DNA of 64,000 nt, taken from positions 697,524 through 761,523 of the forward strand of contig OZ025664.1 of the NCBI GenBank assembly GCA_964019335.1, written 5' to 3'. The stretch comes from Diplonema japonicum (Eukaryota; Euglenozoa; Diplonemea; Diplonemida; Diplonemidae). The position numbers and the translations under genes were made by a program. Under the pieces are notes generated by a model. The model ran no database searches, was not told where the DNA came from, and saw only the letters and a program-made list of their open reading frames with translations. Positions 43,643 through 56,254 of this stretch are shown here, in pieces. Numbering within the stretch: the stretch's first letter is position 1; each line of letters begins with the position of its first letter.

Positions 43643-44653
43643 ATGTCTCATGCCGATGACGAGCTCTATGAGATAACAGTGGTATGCCACCCGTACCCTC
43701 CCACCACAGCAGGGCAACTCGTCAGATGGCAGTTTTACCGACAAGCAGGATGGATGCGGTAAGCAGTCTTTCCCTGACAATCAAGAAGGAGCTGAGGTGT
43801 GGTAGCTTTCTCTTTTGTTACCGTACAGATATGCCCAATGTGCTTAGATCCGAAGCAGCAGAAAGCCGACGGTTCTCTATCTGTGATCCAGCCTTGCCAA
43901 CATGAGTTCCATACCAACTGCATGTATTTGGTATTGTGGCTCTTTTCTCCCGTCCGACTCTTTTCCCAGTTATTTTCGAAGTGCTTTGTACGGGAGTGTC
44001 CTATGTGCAGGGGGCCAATTATGGCCATCAAGAAGGACAACGAGGCGGTTGTGCCGGTAGCAGAGCTGCGGAAGCTGTTCAGACATCAGTGCTACGGTGT
44101 GCGGTTCCGTAAGGAGTCATACATAGAGGACAACTCACCCTATGGTGCTGAGGTGTGCGTGGTGTTGCGTTTTTATACCTCACAGGTGACGTCGTTCCTT
44201 ACCTTCTCTGAGCAGACAAGACGGCTGAGGATCAAGAAGCATTGTAATTCCGCAGGTGAGAGACTGTACAAGGCGAAGATACCCAGCGTCGTCATTGAGC
44301 TAGTAGACAGCGACGGTGTGCCCCAGGAGTCGCACAACGAGAACATTCTTGTATCTCTCCTGCACTCTAACCAGAACGGCAGCACCACTGTCGCTCCCGA
44401 TACAGTCATGATGCACCATGGCGTGGCCGTCTTCAACCAGATCGATGTCGAGTGCCGTGAGCCTGGCATCCTTGCAATGAAGTTCGTCATCCAAGCCCCT
44501 GGCCTCTTGGTGCACCACAAAGCTGTCTTTGCAGCAATTGATTTTTATGACCCATACAAATGCAGTCTGCTACTTGTCTTCCTGAGTAGCATCTGTGTTT
44601 TGATCATCATTTCCGTCTCGTTGATAGTGACCGTCTACGTCACCGACCCATAG
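43643..44653 (+). CDS. RING-finger protein with C-terminal membrane helix
   Basis: Five exons: 43643-43681, 43710-43796, 43829-43930, 43970-44152, 44186-44653; introns of 28, 32, 39 and 33 nt; 292 aa. The last two introns contain no stop and are multiples of three, so they could also be retained. Residues about 43-85 hold a RING: ICPMC, PCQHEFHTNC and ECPMCR, a C3HC4/C3H2C3-type pattern binding two zincs, the hallmark of E3 ubiquitin ligases. The middle about 150 residues look like a beta-rich domain. A strong hydrophobic helix near 262-285 and short tail indicate a tail-anchored or single-pass protein. Probably an organelle membrane E3; substrates unknown. Confidence 0.75.
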
Positions 44654-44739
44654 ACATCTTTACAGGTGGCGTGGAAAGTGTAGTAAGTAAAGTAGATGAT
44701 TCATTCGCATTAAGTGCTCCTTTTAAAAACCTCACAGCA

Positions 44740-47700
44740 ATGAGCGAGAAAGCGTTGCTCATTAAATGGATACTAAAGAAGCACGCGGATGTGGACAGCC
44801 TGGGTGACATTGACGTTGAGGGCATCAAGGCAGCGGTACTCATAAGGGCGCTGGACGAGGGGAAATGTGTTGATATTAATGAGCTGATAGCTTTGTCACG
44901 GGAACCGCCTGCAGACGAGCGAGGTAGACCTAAACGTGTTTCTGTTGATCTTCTGGCGACAGGCACGTCAGCCTCGCAGCCCTCGTCACCAAACCTTCCT
45001 TCGCAGGGGGTTACATCATCCTCCGCGTCGTGCACTTCTACATCCCCCAGGTGCCTTACGCACCCTGACTTTCTGTTCTTCCCACCGGTTCTCCTCAGGC
45101 GGCCTATCCAATCTGACGTAAGACCCTTCCATTCCCACCACAAGCAGCTCTCCTTACTGAGGGATAAGATGATTTCTTCACAGTCCTATCGGACCCGCCT
45201 CGTACACCTTGCAGGACTGGAGTCTGCACTTATTGCGTGCAACCTGAACGGTAGGCGTGTCATGGAGATCGAGTCGGCTCTTGACCTTCCCTCCGCCGTG
45301 GTGAGAGGGATGACAAGCATGCTGAAGAAGGGTGTACAAGACCGCCCGAACACAGAAACAACCAGCAGTCTGCAATGGCGAGTGGAGTGCCTGAAGTGGA
45401 GTTTCGAACATCAAGTAGAAGCGGTAAAGGCTTTCAGTGAATGTGAAAACTCGCTGAAAGACTGGCGTGTGTGCTGTGTGTTGCTTATAATAGATTCTTT
45501 AGAAGGTAATTTTACGGAGCTTTGCTCAAGGCTTCTTACTTGTGCTAATAAGCCTACGCAGTGGGAGGATCCCCTGCAGGAGCTGAGTAGTGCGATACCC
45601 GAGGGTGCGATGATGTCTTCGCACGTGGCACTGGAGCTTTACTCAGGTTTGGTTGCGCTTTTCATGTCGCAAGACGACGATGAGCCTGTGGACCAAGAAG
45701 TGGTGTATGATGTGCTTGCTCCTTTGCGTGAGATGTGGGGTATATCGTCATACGTGCACGGCGTTGTGAAGTCTACGATGGCTGTCGAGCTGCTCACCAT
45801 TGAAGGGTCAAAGGACGCTAGCACGCAGAATGCTATGTGCAGAATGGTTGAACTATTCCCTAAGCCCGAAGATGAAAGCGACAAAGACTGGTGTCTGTCC
45901 CTGATAGCGTCTGTGATTGGCAGGCTCTACCAAATGTTCCTCGTCCCCTCCTTTACATCCCCCTCTTCTAGCATACACGATATTGTGCGGTGCTGTGCAT
46001 ACCTGGGCGACCAGTATCTTTACAAAGACCTGGAGCCATATCTCTCAGCTGTTCTCAATACCATTGGTGCCACCAGTCCTTTCAGCGTGGACGACGACAT
46101 CAGCAGCGTGGCGCGTGACCTTGTGAACAATGGTGTTTGGTTTGGTGTCAGCATCAATTGGAAGATGTTGCAAAGCAATGTCAAGAAGCAGCTTGAACAA
46201 GAGCTGCCGCCGCCTGTAGTGACGAGGAAGCTGTCTGCGTTGTTAGATGGCAGTGATTACATCCCTGAAAAGGCTGAATTGCCACGTATCACTCTTGCGA
46301 TTGGTATTCTCAAGAAGTTGCCCCGCGAAATGGAAAAGCACATTTCTCTGCTGTCTGCTACGAATTCTCAGCCGCTGCGCGCAGTGGCGGCGGCATCGTA
46401 CTTCAGGCACATCATCAGCCTTTTCGATGACGAAGACGACGCACTCAACATGGCGTGCGACGAGACGATGCAGATGCTGGCGCTCATGAAGGGCATCGTA
46501 CAGCGCCACCCAGCAAGCAGTTGCATCATCGATACTTTATCCCTGTTGTCGCCGAGGCTGATGAAGTCAGCAGGCAAGCGCATCACAGCACTGCAGGAGA
46601 GCATGTCCGATTTTGTAGAAAGTGCAATAAGAAAAGCTGACTGGATGGTCGAGGAAGGGCAAAAGCTCGTTCTGCCAGAGATCATCGACTGCTTCGCTTG
46701 TTTCAACGAAAACATGAGCACCGTAAACAATTTCTTTTTCCCAAACTCCACAGTGTTTGCAAAGGGCATCGTGCAGTGTGCCTCAGGCAGCACGCAGTGC
46801 CTAGCAGAGCATGTCTCTCGCAGGTTCCATATGCCTACTGCAGCGGAGGGGTCGCTGGATGGCCTTATGATGCTGCAGTGCGGCGGCTCTTTAGGACATG
46901 CTGTCATCGCTCTCAACTCCCTTCTCGCGATTGAAGAAGAGTACGTCAAAACGATAAGTCTGTTTTCTGAGTCTTGGTCAGCTGTTTGCCCTTTGATTGG
47001 GGAAGCTTCTCTAAATACCGCATCTCAGACGAAAGGAACCCTGGCCTACTTGGGGACGAAGAAAGACGAGTTGACTAGATACCTGGCGGCAGTGATGACG
47101 TTCGGGAACCAGGCGGAGGACTGGAAGCAAGGACTGTACTCGATAGATATGAAACATTATAAAAAGTACAAGCACGACAAGAAATATTTATTGAAGAACG
47201 GTGCTTGCAGCCATCTGAGGTTTTCCGGTGTTTCTATACGCGACATGCTAGCTGTGGTTGATCAAGGGATGAATAGCAGCCTTCCGTTCCTGTTGCAGCC
47301 TGATGTGCGGATGCACGTAGTGGAGTACTCCCTTAAAATGTGGTGCATACTGTTTGAGTGGGTGTTGCTAGGCGATTCCTCAACTGAGAAGTACGGCAGG
47401 CACTTCCACGAGGAGCAAACTCCTCGGCTCCTGGAGGACATCACATACATAGAGGGCTTCTACAACGCTGGTGGAACAGTATGCCTGTTTGCGACTACAT
47501 AACACCTTCACCCCAGGGCCTGCCCCACTCAGTTATGAAGAAGTATTTAGGACGCATCAAGCTCATCATTCAGTTGGTTATGAGCAGGCCAACCGAGGAG
47601 TTGCTCGATGGCGGTCCCTTGTGCCTTCCTTACAACAGCCTGTCAGAGGTATCAGACGGAGGAGGAAGGGAAAAAAAGGAAAGAAAAAAAAACAGGACGA

Positions 47701-47797
47701 TCCTCAGAAGCCCGCTTGCAAGAGAGTTGTCCGTGATACACTGTCCCATCGCAAAGACCCACTTGCAAAGAAATTTGTAAAAAAATTGTCTTCTTAG
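44740..47797 (+). CDS. Large helical protein, MUN/CATCHR-like vesicle-tether candidate
   Basis: Exons 44740-45050, 45099-47478, 47517-47648, 47696-47797; introns of 48, 38 and 47 nt; 974 aa. The start lies two nt after CTCACAG. The 48-nt intron has no stop and is multiple of three, so is the least certain. The protein is helical throughout, with a low-complexity Ser/Pro insert near residues 80-100. After intron removal the end reads FYNAGGTGLPHSVMKKYLGRI..., close to the FxAxGxGL block in the second Munc13-homology region of MUN-domain proteins (UNC13, BAIAP3), which prime or tether vesicles with SNAREs. The match is local and by eye, so the function is tentative. The C-terminus is very basic. 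Confidence 0.6.
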
Positions 47798-47853
47798 TTA
47801 TGTACTAGCTTGTGTGTTGCAGTGATAGAATTTCCAGGTAAAATAAAAAATAA

Positions 47854-48799
47854 ATGATGAGGAGGTTTGCCTGCAGGATAGGAAGGGCAAGGGGAGTGAG
47901 GTTTGTTGGGGATAAGCCTGGAACGGATGTAGGCTTTGGTCAGAACGTTGACGAAGTCATCAACAATATTCATCTGAGTGACGAGGAGATGAAGCGTTTA
48001 GTGAAAGTAAGCAATCGAGCGTCGCTACCAGAGCTCTTGGGGGAAGACCCACAGAACATCATTCCAGAGGCTTTCTATGAGTCAGAGACGGTAGACCTCG
48101 CGTTGGCGTTTATTACAGCAGTGGATAGTCTGAACCTCAGTGCCGAAGAGACGCGGACAGTGGAAGACTTGTTTGATACTGCGTTTGAGGGAAAGGAACC
48201 AAGTGAGTTATTCGTAAAGGCGTGTCTGTGTTTGGAGGTGCAGACCCTCAGGGAGAACAGTGAATGCTTGTTGTTGATCGGAAAGTTCATTCGCGACAGC
48301 ATACACCCTACGCACAGGAGGGCAGTCTTGTCGTTGACGTACCAATGCTATCCGCTTCCACATTTTGAAGAACTGTGGACGTTGCACAAACTTCCTGCAG
48401 GAGTCGCTGTCTCGCAGGACATGCTCTTCGACTTGGTGCGGACGGGGACTTCACAGCACTATGACGTGCTTGTCGAGAACATTGCCTCCGATGTTGAGCT
48501 TTCGTCGATGGTAACGAAGGTGAGTGCCGACACGAAGCTTGCGGTTCTCTTAAAGGTATGCTCCCTCTTCCCCTCCTCATCTTGTGCAGGAAGCGTTTGC
48601 GGCGTTCCAACAAGGTGACGACCTTGTTGACGCTGAGGATGTCATCAAGACATTGGCGACACTCCCGGACAGCAAACAGTGGTATGAATTGTTGTGTTCC
48701 ATCAGCCACCACAGGATCGAACGAGTTGATAAATTCAAAGACGAGAACAATAAGTTAAATCTGCGAAGCTTCATCAGCAGCTTAGTTTACGGCGAGTAG
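47854..48799 (+). CDS. Putative mitochondrial helical protein, function unknown
   Basis: Two exons, 47854-48555 and 48590-48799, intron 34 nt; 303 aa. The first 17 residues are rich in Arg with no acidic residue, a likely mitochondrial presequence. The rest is all-helical with repeated 35-residue-like helix pairs (for example SAEETRTVEDLFDTAF and PSELFVKACLCLEVQ), which might be TPR- or PPR-like repeats, although no canonical consensus is visible. Only 51 nt separate it from the previous frame's stop. The intron is required to continue the frame into EAFAAFQQGDD. Confidence 0.62.
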
Positions 48800-48865
48800 C
48801 AGTTGTGCTAACACTGCACACCATTCTACACGACACATTCTGATCACTATTCCTCACAGGCTAAA

Positions 48866-51800
48866 ATGGCGGAGGGCATTTCAGACATGCCGTCTACTGT
48901 TGTGATCTTCTACAGCCCAGGTGACGCCTGGCGTATGGGGACTGTTCTTCCCTATGAGCCAAACGCGACAACAGGTCAAGTGCAGGATGCGGAGAACAGG
49001 CAGCTGTACACAGTGAGACTCCCCGAGGATATATATTACATGCGAAGTCCTCTGCCGTTCCCAGATGAGATAGAAGACTTGCTGCTGTTGTCGGACGTGC
49101 ACTGGGGCCCCCTCCTGTGCTCTTTGAGGATCCGCTTCCAAGATGAGCGATTCTGTACGTCAGTGGGCAGGGACAGCATGCTTTGCATCAATCCAGCAAA
49201 ACCAATCGCCAACGACATGACGCCTCACTTGTATTTGCAAGACCAGCAGAACCTCCCTCCCCATCCCTGGATGCAGGCGTCCAGGGCTCTCATGCACGTG
49301 AATAATACAGGAAACGATGCCGTTATTTCTCTTGCGGGGGACCCAGGTAGTGGTAAGACGACCGCTGCTAAGCAAATGATAGATTTATTGCTTACACAAC
49401 TACCCCACACTGCACAATCTCAGTCTTCAGTTGTCACCCTTCGTGTTGCAGCTCAGGTTTCAGAGGAGCTCTTCGTGACCACTGTTACTAGCGCCTTTGG
49501 GTTGCCCCCATCGTCTTTGAAAGTTCTATCCGTGCAGCCAGAGAGCGAACATGCGGAATACACTTTTAGGTTCCACGACGCAGGTCAAGAAGGAGAGCGC
49601 CGTGCGAGGGACTTCCAGTCTTTCGCAAATCTTGTACCGCCTGAAATCAGGTCCAGTTTAGGGGCTGTGTCATCATCAGTGAAGGAAGCAAGAGTATGGC
49701 CTTCTCGCAGTGTTGCAGTCATCACGGAGGCCTTGTGTCACGCGAGAACAACCAGAAATGCTAATGCATCAAAGGCCATTGTTCTGCATCGCTTTGCAAT
49801 GGCTAACAAGTGTCTTGTGGGGACAGAGGTGCGTACCTATCTATTGGAATCAAACCGCGCAACGGGACCACCTCATGGCGAGCGGACCTTTCATATTTTC
49901 TATTATCTGCTCGCAGGGGCGTCTGACTGGGAAAGAGCGCGGTACCACCTACCGTTAAAAGAAGAACTGGGGGAGATGGCCTTTGCTGTGCTTGGAAGGT
50001 CGAGAGCAGCCGCAGATTCGTCAGGTCGCAGTCCTTGGGAACAATCGATGGCTTCGCTGCACTCGATGGGTGCTTCCGGTGACTGGACGGCGGATATTGA
50101 AGAACTCACATCTAGCTATGAAGAGCTCATCGACGCCTTCGACGCGTGCAAAGTAAGCCACAGGCTGCAGGACTGGATCTTCAAGATGCTGTCAGCTATT
50201 CTGCATCTTGGTCAGCTCAACTTCGTGTCGTCGCAATCAGGTGCCACTGTTGTAGCACCGACATCGCAGGACTCACTCGCAAATGTTGCTGACTGCCTGC
50301 AGGTTAACAAAGACAGTCTGGAAAGTGCATTGACGAAGCACATACACAAGGTGCGAAGTGAGCCAGTAGACATCAGACTGACCCCGATGCAAGCGTGCTC
50401 TGCAAGGGACTGCCTTATGCGGTCGCTGTACGAAAAGGTAGTTGATATCACCGTGGCGACGCTGAACAACCAACTGATGCCACAGGAGGAGGTTAGCGGA
50501 TGGGTGTCGATCTTGGACTACATGGGCACGGAAGATGGTGTTCACAACGACATCAACGCCTTGGCCACAAACTACGCGAATGAGGTGTTGCAGAATTTCT
50601 ACAACAAAGTTGTGTACAACGACGACGTGAAAGAGTGCAGAGAAGAGTTGGGGGAGGACTACAACGTTTCCAACGCCGCTTACACAGATGTGTACTGCAT
50701 TGTGAAGCTCATGCGTGCTAACATGGGACTCTTCTCGATTATAGATGAAGAGAGTTCACAGCAAGCGCCTTCGGACACTACACTGTTGGATACACTGCAG
50801 AGCCGTTTAGGAAACCACCCCAACTTCGAGCGTAAGACTATTGTTGGGAACACCTTTACTGTTTCCCACAGCTCCGGACCTATCGACTACAACACAACTG
50901 GTTTTTGTGCTTCCAACAGAAATGTTGTGCTACCCAACGACTTGCGGCAATGTCTTGCTGTGAGCTTGTGCAAGTACACGTCTCAGGTCTTCCTGACGCC
51001 GCAGGAGTTGAAGCAGAAGCAGGCAATAGAATCGGAGCACGGTAAAAGGTGTGGATCATTAAATAACATTATTACCACCACCACACAGCACTCAAGGTGA
51101 CATGCCTGCCGACTTCGTTGCTGTCAATGCGAGGCTCCAACTGGCCAAGTCGGCAAGCAATAAAACAACCTTCCTCGCAAAGGTGAAACATCAGCTATTT
51201 TCTCTATTGTCTCTGGTTGAAGAGGCAAAGCCGTTTTTTATCAGATGTATCCGACCTGCAAAAGGGCTTTCAGGAACAGGGCCATTGTTTCACGGAAGGT
51301 ATTGAAAATACTAGAAGCAACGCTTACAGGCATGTTATGAAGCAGCTGCATTCATTCGATGTCCTCAGCACTCTTCAGCAAAAGCAGATGAGCTATGCAG
51401 TGCGGCAGCCGTTCAGCAGTTTGTTGCAAACTTTGTGGCTTCTGTCTTATGACCTGCCACAAAGCCCTGATCCTCGGCAGCAGGTCTGCCAACTCTGCGA
51501 GTCCTATGGCTTAGGTGAGGATGCTTTCAGGGCGGGTATGCATACAGCAATGAAGTAAAACCAATGCAGGAAAGACAATGGCATTCTTGTCAAAGAGCGC
51601 GTATACCTTGCTGCTTGATAAACAGAAGGCGAAAGAAAAAGCTCTTGCAGAAGTAGTGCAAGCCTTCTGCAGAGGGGCACTGGACACCAATAATTTGCAG
51701 CACAGCAGGGATGCTCTTATTAAAGAGATGAAGGAACAGCTCAGTCTGAAAAATACTGTGCAGCAAAAGCTGAAGTGGGAAGGTGAGAAAGCACAACGCG

Positions 51801-53092
51801 AGTTGATGGACAAGCAGAGTCTCGTACAAGAGGAGGCGAGGTCCAGGAGGAACGTCGACAACCAAGAGGCAGTGGACTACATCGCGATAATGACGGGGCT
51901 TATTGAAGGAGTCGAGCACGTAAGGGAGGCGAGGTCACAAAAGAGGAAGCAAGAGGAGAGGGAGAAGCAGCTCCGTTTGAGGTCTCTGTTGAGTGAGGAA
52001 CGCAATCTTGAGGAGCGAAGATCTAATGACAGATTGACGCAGCGGATGCTTGCACAGGTATGTGGGTTCACTCTTCAAATAGCATCAAAAACAGGGTGGG
52101 AGGCTGGACAGGATACTGACGAAAAAGTACCAGGTCGAGGAAGGGTTAAGAGAGAAGAGGGATAAGATGGCAAGTACGCAGCAGCGGCTAATGGAGTTTC
52201 GTGTCAACCAAGAGAAGAAGCGCATTAAGACAGAGCGTGAGCTGCTTAAGAAGGAAGCGAAGCATGACTCATTCATAGAACGCAAGAGATTCCAAAGATG
52301 TCAGCTGGAAGAGAAGAAACTCGCGATGGAATCCAGTGACAAGAAAGCGAGAGAGGCGAGGTTACGCGCCAGGAAGGCATGGGAGGAGGCCAAGCGTGAA
52401 GAGTTTGATCTTGACATGATCGAGCGTGAGGTCATTCATAAGGTTGAGGCGGAGCTCCTGGAGTCGAAAAATCGTGAGAACCATGTGAAGAAGGCACAGA
52501 AGGAGGAAGCACTTCGGTTAGAGAAGGAGAAGCTAGAGAGGTTGGAGAAGATTCGCATCGCGAAGCAGTTGCAGAGAGAGAAACAAGAAAAGCTAGACAA
52601 AGAAAGAAGTGCTGAGGCGCAAAAGAAAAAAGAGCGTGATGCATGGAATGCTCAACAGCAACAGAGACACCTGAAGTCGGAAATGAGCAAGATTCAAGAA
52701 GCAGAGGAGAAGCGGAGGTTTGCAAGAAGGCAGCGCGACAAGCTCAGGGTGGGTGCCCCCGAGGTGTTCAGCCAGTTAGTAGAGCCTTTGGTATGTTGGT
52801 GTACACAAAAAAACCCCCAGCAGATGCGTGGCTCGAGCGTAGGAGTTTCTCCGAGCAGGAGGTCAGTAAGGTATACCAAGATCGCAAGACACATTTTATA
52901 TTCATCCACAGTCAACACCGCCTTCCTTCCTACATGGCACCGCCGTCGCCTTTTGTGATGACAAACGGAAAAGCTATCCATTCCCCCATGTTGGGACCTT
53001 CCAAGAAGGCGGGCTTGTTTGACTACCAGGAGTCGATACACCGCAAGTCACGGTCTTCTTACTCTGTGTCGCCTACGCGTTTTAGGCCTTAG
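48866..53092 (+). CDS. Divergent myosin heavy chain with charged tail
   Basis: Seven exons: 48866-51048, 51089-51298, 51330-51535, 51570-52057, 52095-52790, 52821-52870, 52912-53092; introns 30-41 nt; 1337 aa. An SH3-like N-terminus leads into a motor: P-loop GDPGSGKT, switch I with NANASKA, TYLLESNRATGPPHGERTFHIFY, switch II DYMGTE in place of DIxGFE, FIRCIRPA, and a converter-like GKTMAFLSKSA exposed only after splicing. The tail from about residue 830 is a long Glu/Lys/Arg-rich helix or coiled coil, ending in a Ser/Pro-rich basic segment. Myosins move along actin using ATP; the class is unclear. The weak P-loop and switch II changes suggest altered kinetics. The 76-nt gap at 52058 is resolved as one 37-nt intron plus a 39-nt exon part. 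Confidence 0.88.
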
Positions 53093-53179
53093 ATTTGTGT
53101 ATTTATTGTTGTTAAATCTGTATTAGAGTAGTGCCAGTGTCGTTGTCAGTACAGCCGCACCCACCACATTGCAGGTTGG

Positions 53180-54853
53180 ATGGAAAGAAATGGTGAGAAA
53201 CAGCTAGCGAACTTGCTGACAGCGCACTTCAAGGAGCAGGGGACGCTCTCGTACTTAGAAAACAACATCGACTGTGATGTTGAAGAGCTGTTAAACCAGC
53301 TGGAGGGGAATGACGTGCGGAAGAGGCACGACATACAACATGGCTACTTGCAGGTAGAGCTGAAGAGCTGCCACTCGCTGCTAGACCCTCCGGGGAGTGG
53401 GATGCAGTGTTCGATGCTGTTTGAAGGCACGCGGCATGTCACACCCACATGCATGGCACATAACGAAGAGGTCGTCTTTGACACGACATGCATATTTCCC
53501 CTTTTCCCTCGGGGGGACTTGCTCCAGTGCAACACGCCTCTGCACATCGTGCTGCTGAAAACAGCTGATCAGCACCTCTACAAGCTGTGTGAGGCTTTTG
53601 TCGAGTGGCGCACTGTCCTCAGCACGGGTTCCGCCACCATCACGGCAGATCTCACCTCTTCGGCCATTTCTATTCCCACAGGCGTAGTTGTTTTGGACAT
53701 CAAATTCTTCCCCAAAGCGGGGTGCATTCTCTATGCGCCGCATGAGGTTGAGCAACAGTTGTGCGGCGAGAAAGAACAGCAAGGCCGCAGCCAAGTAGGG
53801 CTATCTAGGTACCTGCGCGACTGGTACAAGACTAGCAGTCTTGATCTCAACGCGCACCCCCTGTCGCAGCTGACGGACGGCCCGCCTACGTCACTCCCTG
53901 TGACAAGCTTCATAACACGTATGACGTGCAAAGACTTACCTACTCCATTGGCGGCGGCACGTTATGTTTCGTTGTTCCGCCATGAGGACCGCACTACGTT
54001 GAGTATTACTGGAGATGTCAAACCCAGAGACGTGTGGGCCTCGATGCATGTTGTTGTAGCAACGCGTGCTGCAAATGTGAGTGAGAGGTGTTGCCTTCTG
54101 TGTTGTTTGCTGCTTGGGTTTTCGATTGATGCGTGGGTTGCAGCTGGTGTGATGTCAGAGAAGAAATTCATGTGCGTGCTGACACGTGACGGGGAAAGTG
54201 TTACCTGTTGGGACGCTGAGCTAGGGACAAGTTACGCTTACGGGAAGCAGGGTGCCTTCACAGTGCATCAGGTGTTTAATGATACGAGGTGCTTGTTCAA
54301 CCAGCAGCTGGCTTCGGGCTTTACTTCATTCTCGTTTGACGAGCCTGAGTTATGGAAGCCGTTCGAATGGGATTTTCCAACCGCAAATATGGTGCGTAGT
54401 CTGACAACACTGCGTGTTCTGCACAACGGCATCAACGAAGAGGAGCTTGAGGAGCGACTGGTGACAAACATCAGGGGCTGCAGAGCTGGGCTTGGCCTCA
54501 GGGGGCGAGTGATGCGGGAAGGGGGGCTTTACGAAGTGATGGGTCAGGCGCTGTGGCAGTATGAGATGGCTGCTGTGACCAATATGCAAACAGGAGGCGA
54601 GGCCTTGTTTCGAGCTGCGTGCTACTCTCAGGTACCAAAGAGGTACTCTCTTAAGTTCATTCCAACGCATCATACGTGTGCACACCTGCCATCAATTATG
54701 TCGTCGCTCATGGAGCATAGGGACACTCGCGAGCTGGTGGAAACACACAACCGCGACACAAGCATCACGGTGCGGTGCAAGATAACCGAGTACCCGGAGG
54801 GTGTAACATCTACATGGGTTTCAATAGCCGTGCTGCACCATAACATTGATTAG
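53180..54853 (+). CDS. CEP76: CEP76-like centriole/basal-body protein
   Basis: Single exon, 557 aa, ATG five nt after ATTGCAG. Residues about 55-190 resemble a C2-type domain. Residues about 255-420 match the transglutaminase-like peptidase-fold domain shared by CEP76 and CC2D2A: RYVSLFRHE, a DVWAS segment, then a helix CCLLCCLLLGFSIDAWVAAG followed by VTCWDAELGTSYAYG, VFNDTRCLFN and FDEPELWKPF. Human CEP76 restrains centriole duplication and is 659 aa, so this copy is somewhat short. The catalytic Cys/His pair of true transglutaminases is not obvious, consistent with a non-enzymatic scaffold. Identification by eye; CC2D2A is the main alternative, but its long N-terminus is missing. Confidence 0.78.
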   Translation: MERNGEKQLANLLTAHFKEQGTLSYLENNIDCDVEELLNQLEGNDVRKRHDIQHGYLQVELKSCHSLLDPPGSGMQCSMLFEGTRHVTPTCMAHNEEVVFDTTCIFPLFPRGDLLQCNTPLHIVLLKTADQHLYKLCEAFVEWRTVLSTGSATITADLTSSAISIPTGVVVLDIKFFPKAGCILYAPHEVEQQLCGEKEQQGRSQVGLSRYLRDWYKTSSLDLNAHPLSQLTDGPPTSLPVTSFITRMTCKDLPTPLAAARYVSLFRHEDRTTLSITGDVKPRDVWASMHVVVATRAANVSERCCLLCCLLLGFSIDAWVAAGVMSEKKFMCVLTRDGESVTCWDAELGTSYAYGKQGAFTVHQVFNDTRCLFNQQLASGFTSFSFDEPELWKPFEWDFPTANMVRSLTTLRVLHNGINEEELEERLVTNIRGCRAGLGLRGRVMREGGLYEVMGQALWQYEMAAVTNMQTGGEALFRAACYSQVPKRYSLKFIPTHHTCAHLPSIMSSLMEHRDTRELVETHNRDTSITVRCKITEYPEGVTSTWVSIAVLHHNID

Positions 54854-54912
54854 AATCTGATATTTAAAATAGCTAGTTTTTCTTGCACTCTTTACAACAT
54901 ATACCAGAGACC

Positions 54913-56254
54913 ATGCATCGTTTGGTTTGGGCAGTAAGGAGGGCAAGATGCAGGTCAGCTTCGCTGTACCCAGGGTATAAACTTCTTTCTTAGTCGCTCA
55001 CAAACTAATAGGATCAGCTCTGTAGAGTATGTGGAAACACCTGAGTTTAAACGAGACGTAGGGCAGTTCAAGATCCTCCAGCAGATGGGCACCGACGGTA
55101 AGGTGGCGGAGGGTGTTGAGATGCCGTTTTCGTGGGAAGACGCCACCAAGATGTACGAGTGCATGGTGAGGAGCAGTGTGTATGATGTGGCGCTTAGCGA
55201 GATGCAGCGGCAGGGCAGGATCACCTTCTACTGTACGAATCATGGTGAAGAGGCAGCGTCGACTGCGTCAGGTGCTGCATTTGAACCGCAGGACATGATC
55301 TGGCCTCAGTACAGAGAGCTTGGAATGTTTTTGTGGAGAGGCCTCACGACAGAGAGTATTGTAGACTGTTGCATGGGCAACGAAGGTGACGAGGCAAAGG
55401 GTAGAGCACTCCCGGTACACTACATGCTGCCCGAGGCTAACGTGCAAGTGGTTCATGCCGTGTTGGGCACACACATTGCGCAGGTATGCAAATGCAACTC
55501 GATTGTTCATGTTTCAGGCACCTGGTGCAGGGTACGCTTACAAGCTGAATGGTGAGGACAGATGCTCGGTCGCCTATTTTGGTGACGGTGCTGCAAGTGA
55601 AGGTGATGCTCTGAGTGCTCTGAACTACGCGTCTGTGTTGAAATGTCAGACAGTTTTCGTCTGCAGGAATAACGGGTACTCGATCTCAACTCCTGTTTCA
55701 GTATGAATGTTATTCCATGACAATGACAACACCCACAGGACCAGTACGCAGGTGATGGCATCGCAGCTAGAGGGGCTGCCTTCGACATCCCCACAATCAG
55801 GATCGACGGAAATGACGTGTTTGCCGTGTACAACGGCGTCAAGGCCGCAAGGAAACACTGTGTCGAGAACAAAGAGCCAGTTCTTGTCGAGCTGATGACG
55901 TATCGTGTGGGTGACCACACCACCTCTGACAACTCGAGTGCCTACAGGCCTGAAGGTGAAGTGGAATCCAATATTGAAGAAGGGAAGCACCCCATTGATC
56001 GCTTTAAGTTATATTTGGAGGCAAACGGAAGGTGGGATGCGGAGAAGGAAAAAGCACTGCGAAAGAAGGCGCACACGGAGATTATGACGGCTATGAAAGC
56101 TGGCGAGAACAAAAAGAGGGCGAATCCCACACATATGTTTACCGACATGTACGACGAGCTGCCATGGCATCTTAAGGAGCAACATGACTCCATGCATGCC
56201 CACATCCAGAACAACCGTGACAAGTACAACACTAAAGCCTACAGGGATCTTTGA
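54913..56254 (+). CDS. BCKDHA: Branched-chain 2-oxoacid dehydrogenase E1 alpha subunit, mitochondrial
   Basis: Four exons: 54913-54974, 55012-55483, 55518-55700, 55739-56254; introns of 37, 34 and 38 nt; 410 aa. The first 20 residues are Arg-rich, a mitochondrial presequence. Family marks: YCTNHGEEAASTASGAAF, PQYRELGMFLWRG, the thiamine-pyrophosphate motif GDGAASEGD...NNGYSISTP and the phosphorylation-loop region RVGDHTTSDNSSAYR. With E1 beta it decarboxylates 2-oxo acids from Val, Leu and Ile and transfers the acyl group to E2. The human regulatory serine in the loop is replaced by threonine, so kinase regulation may differ. The three introns interrupt conserved blocks, and only splicing restores them. 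Confidence 0.95.
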
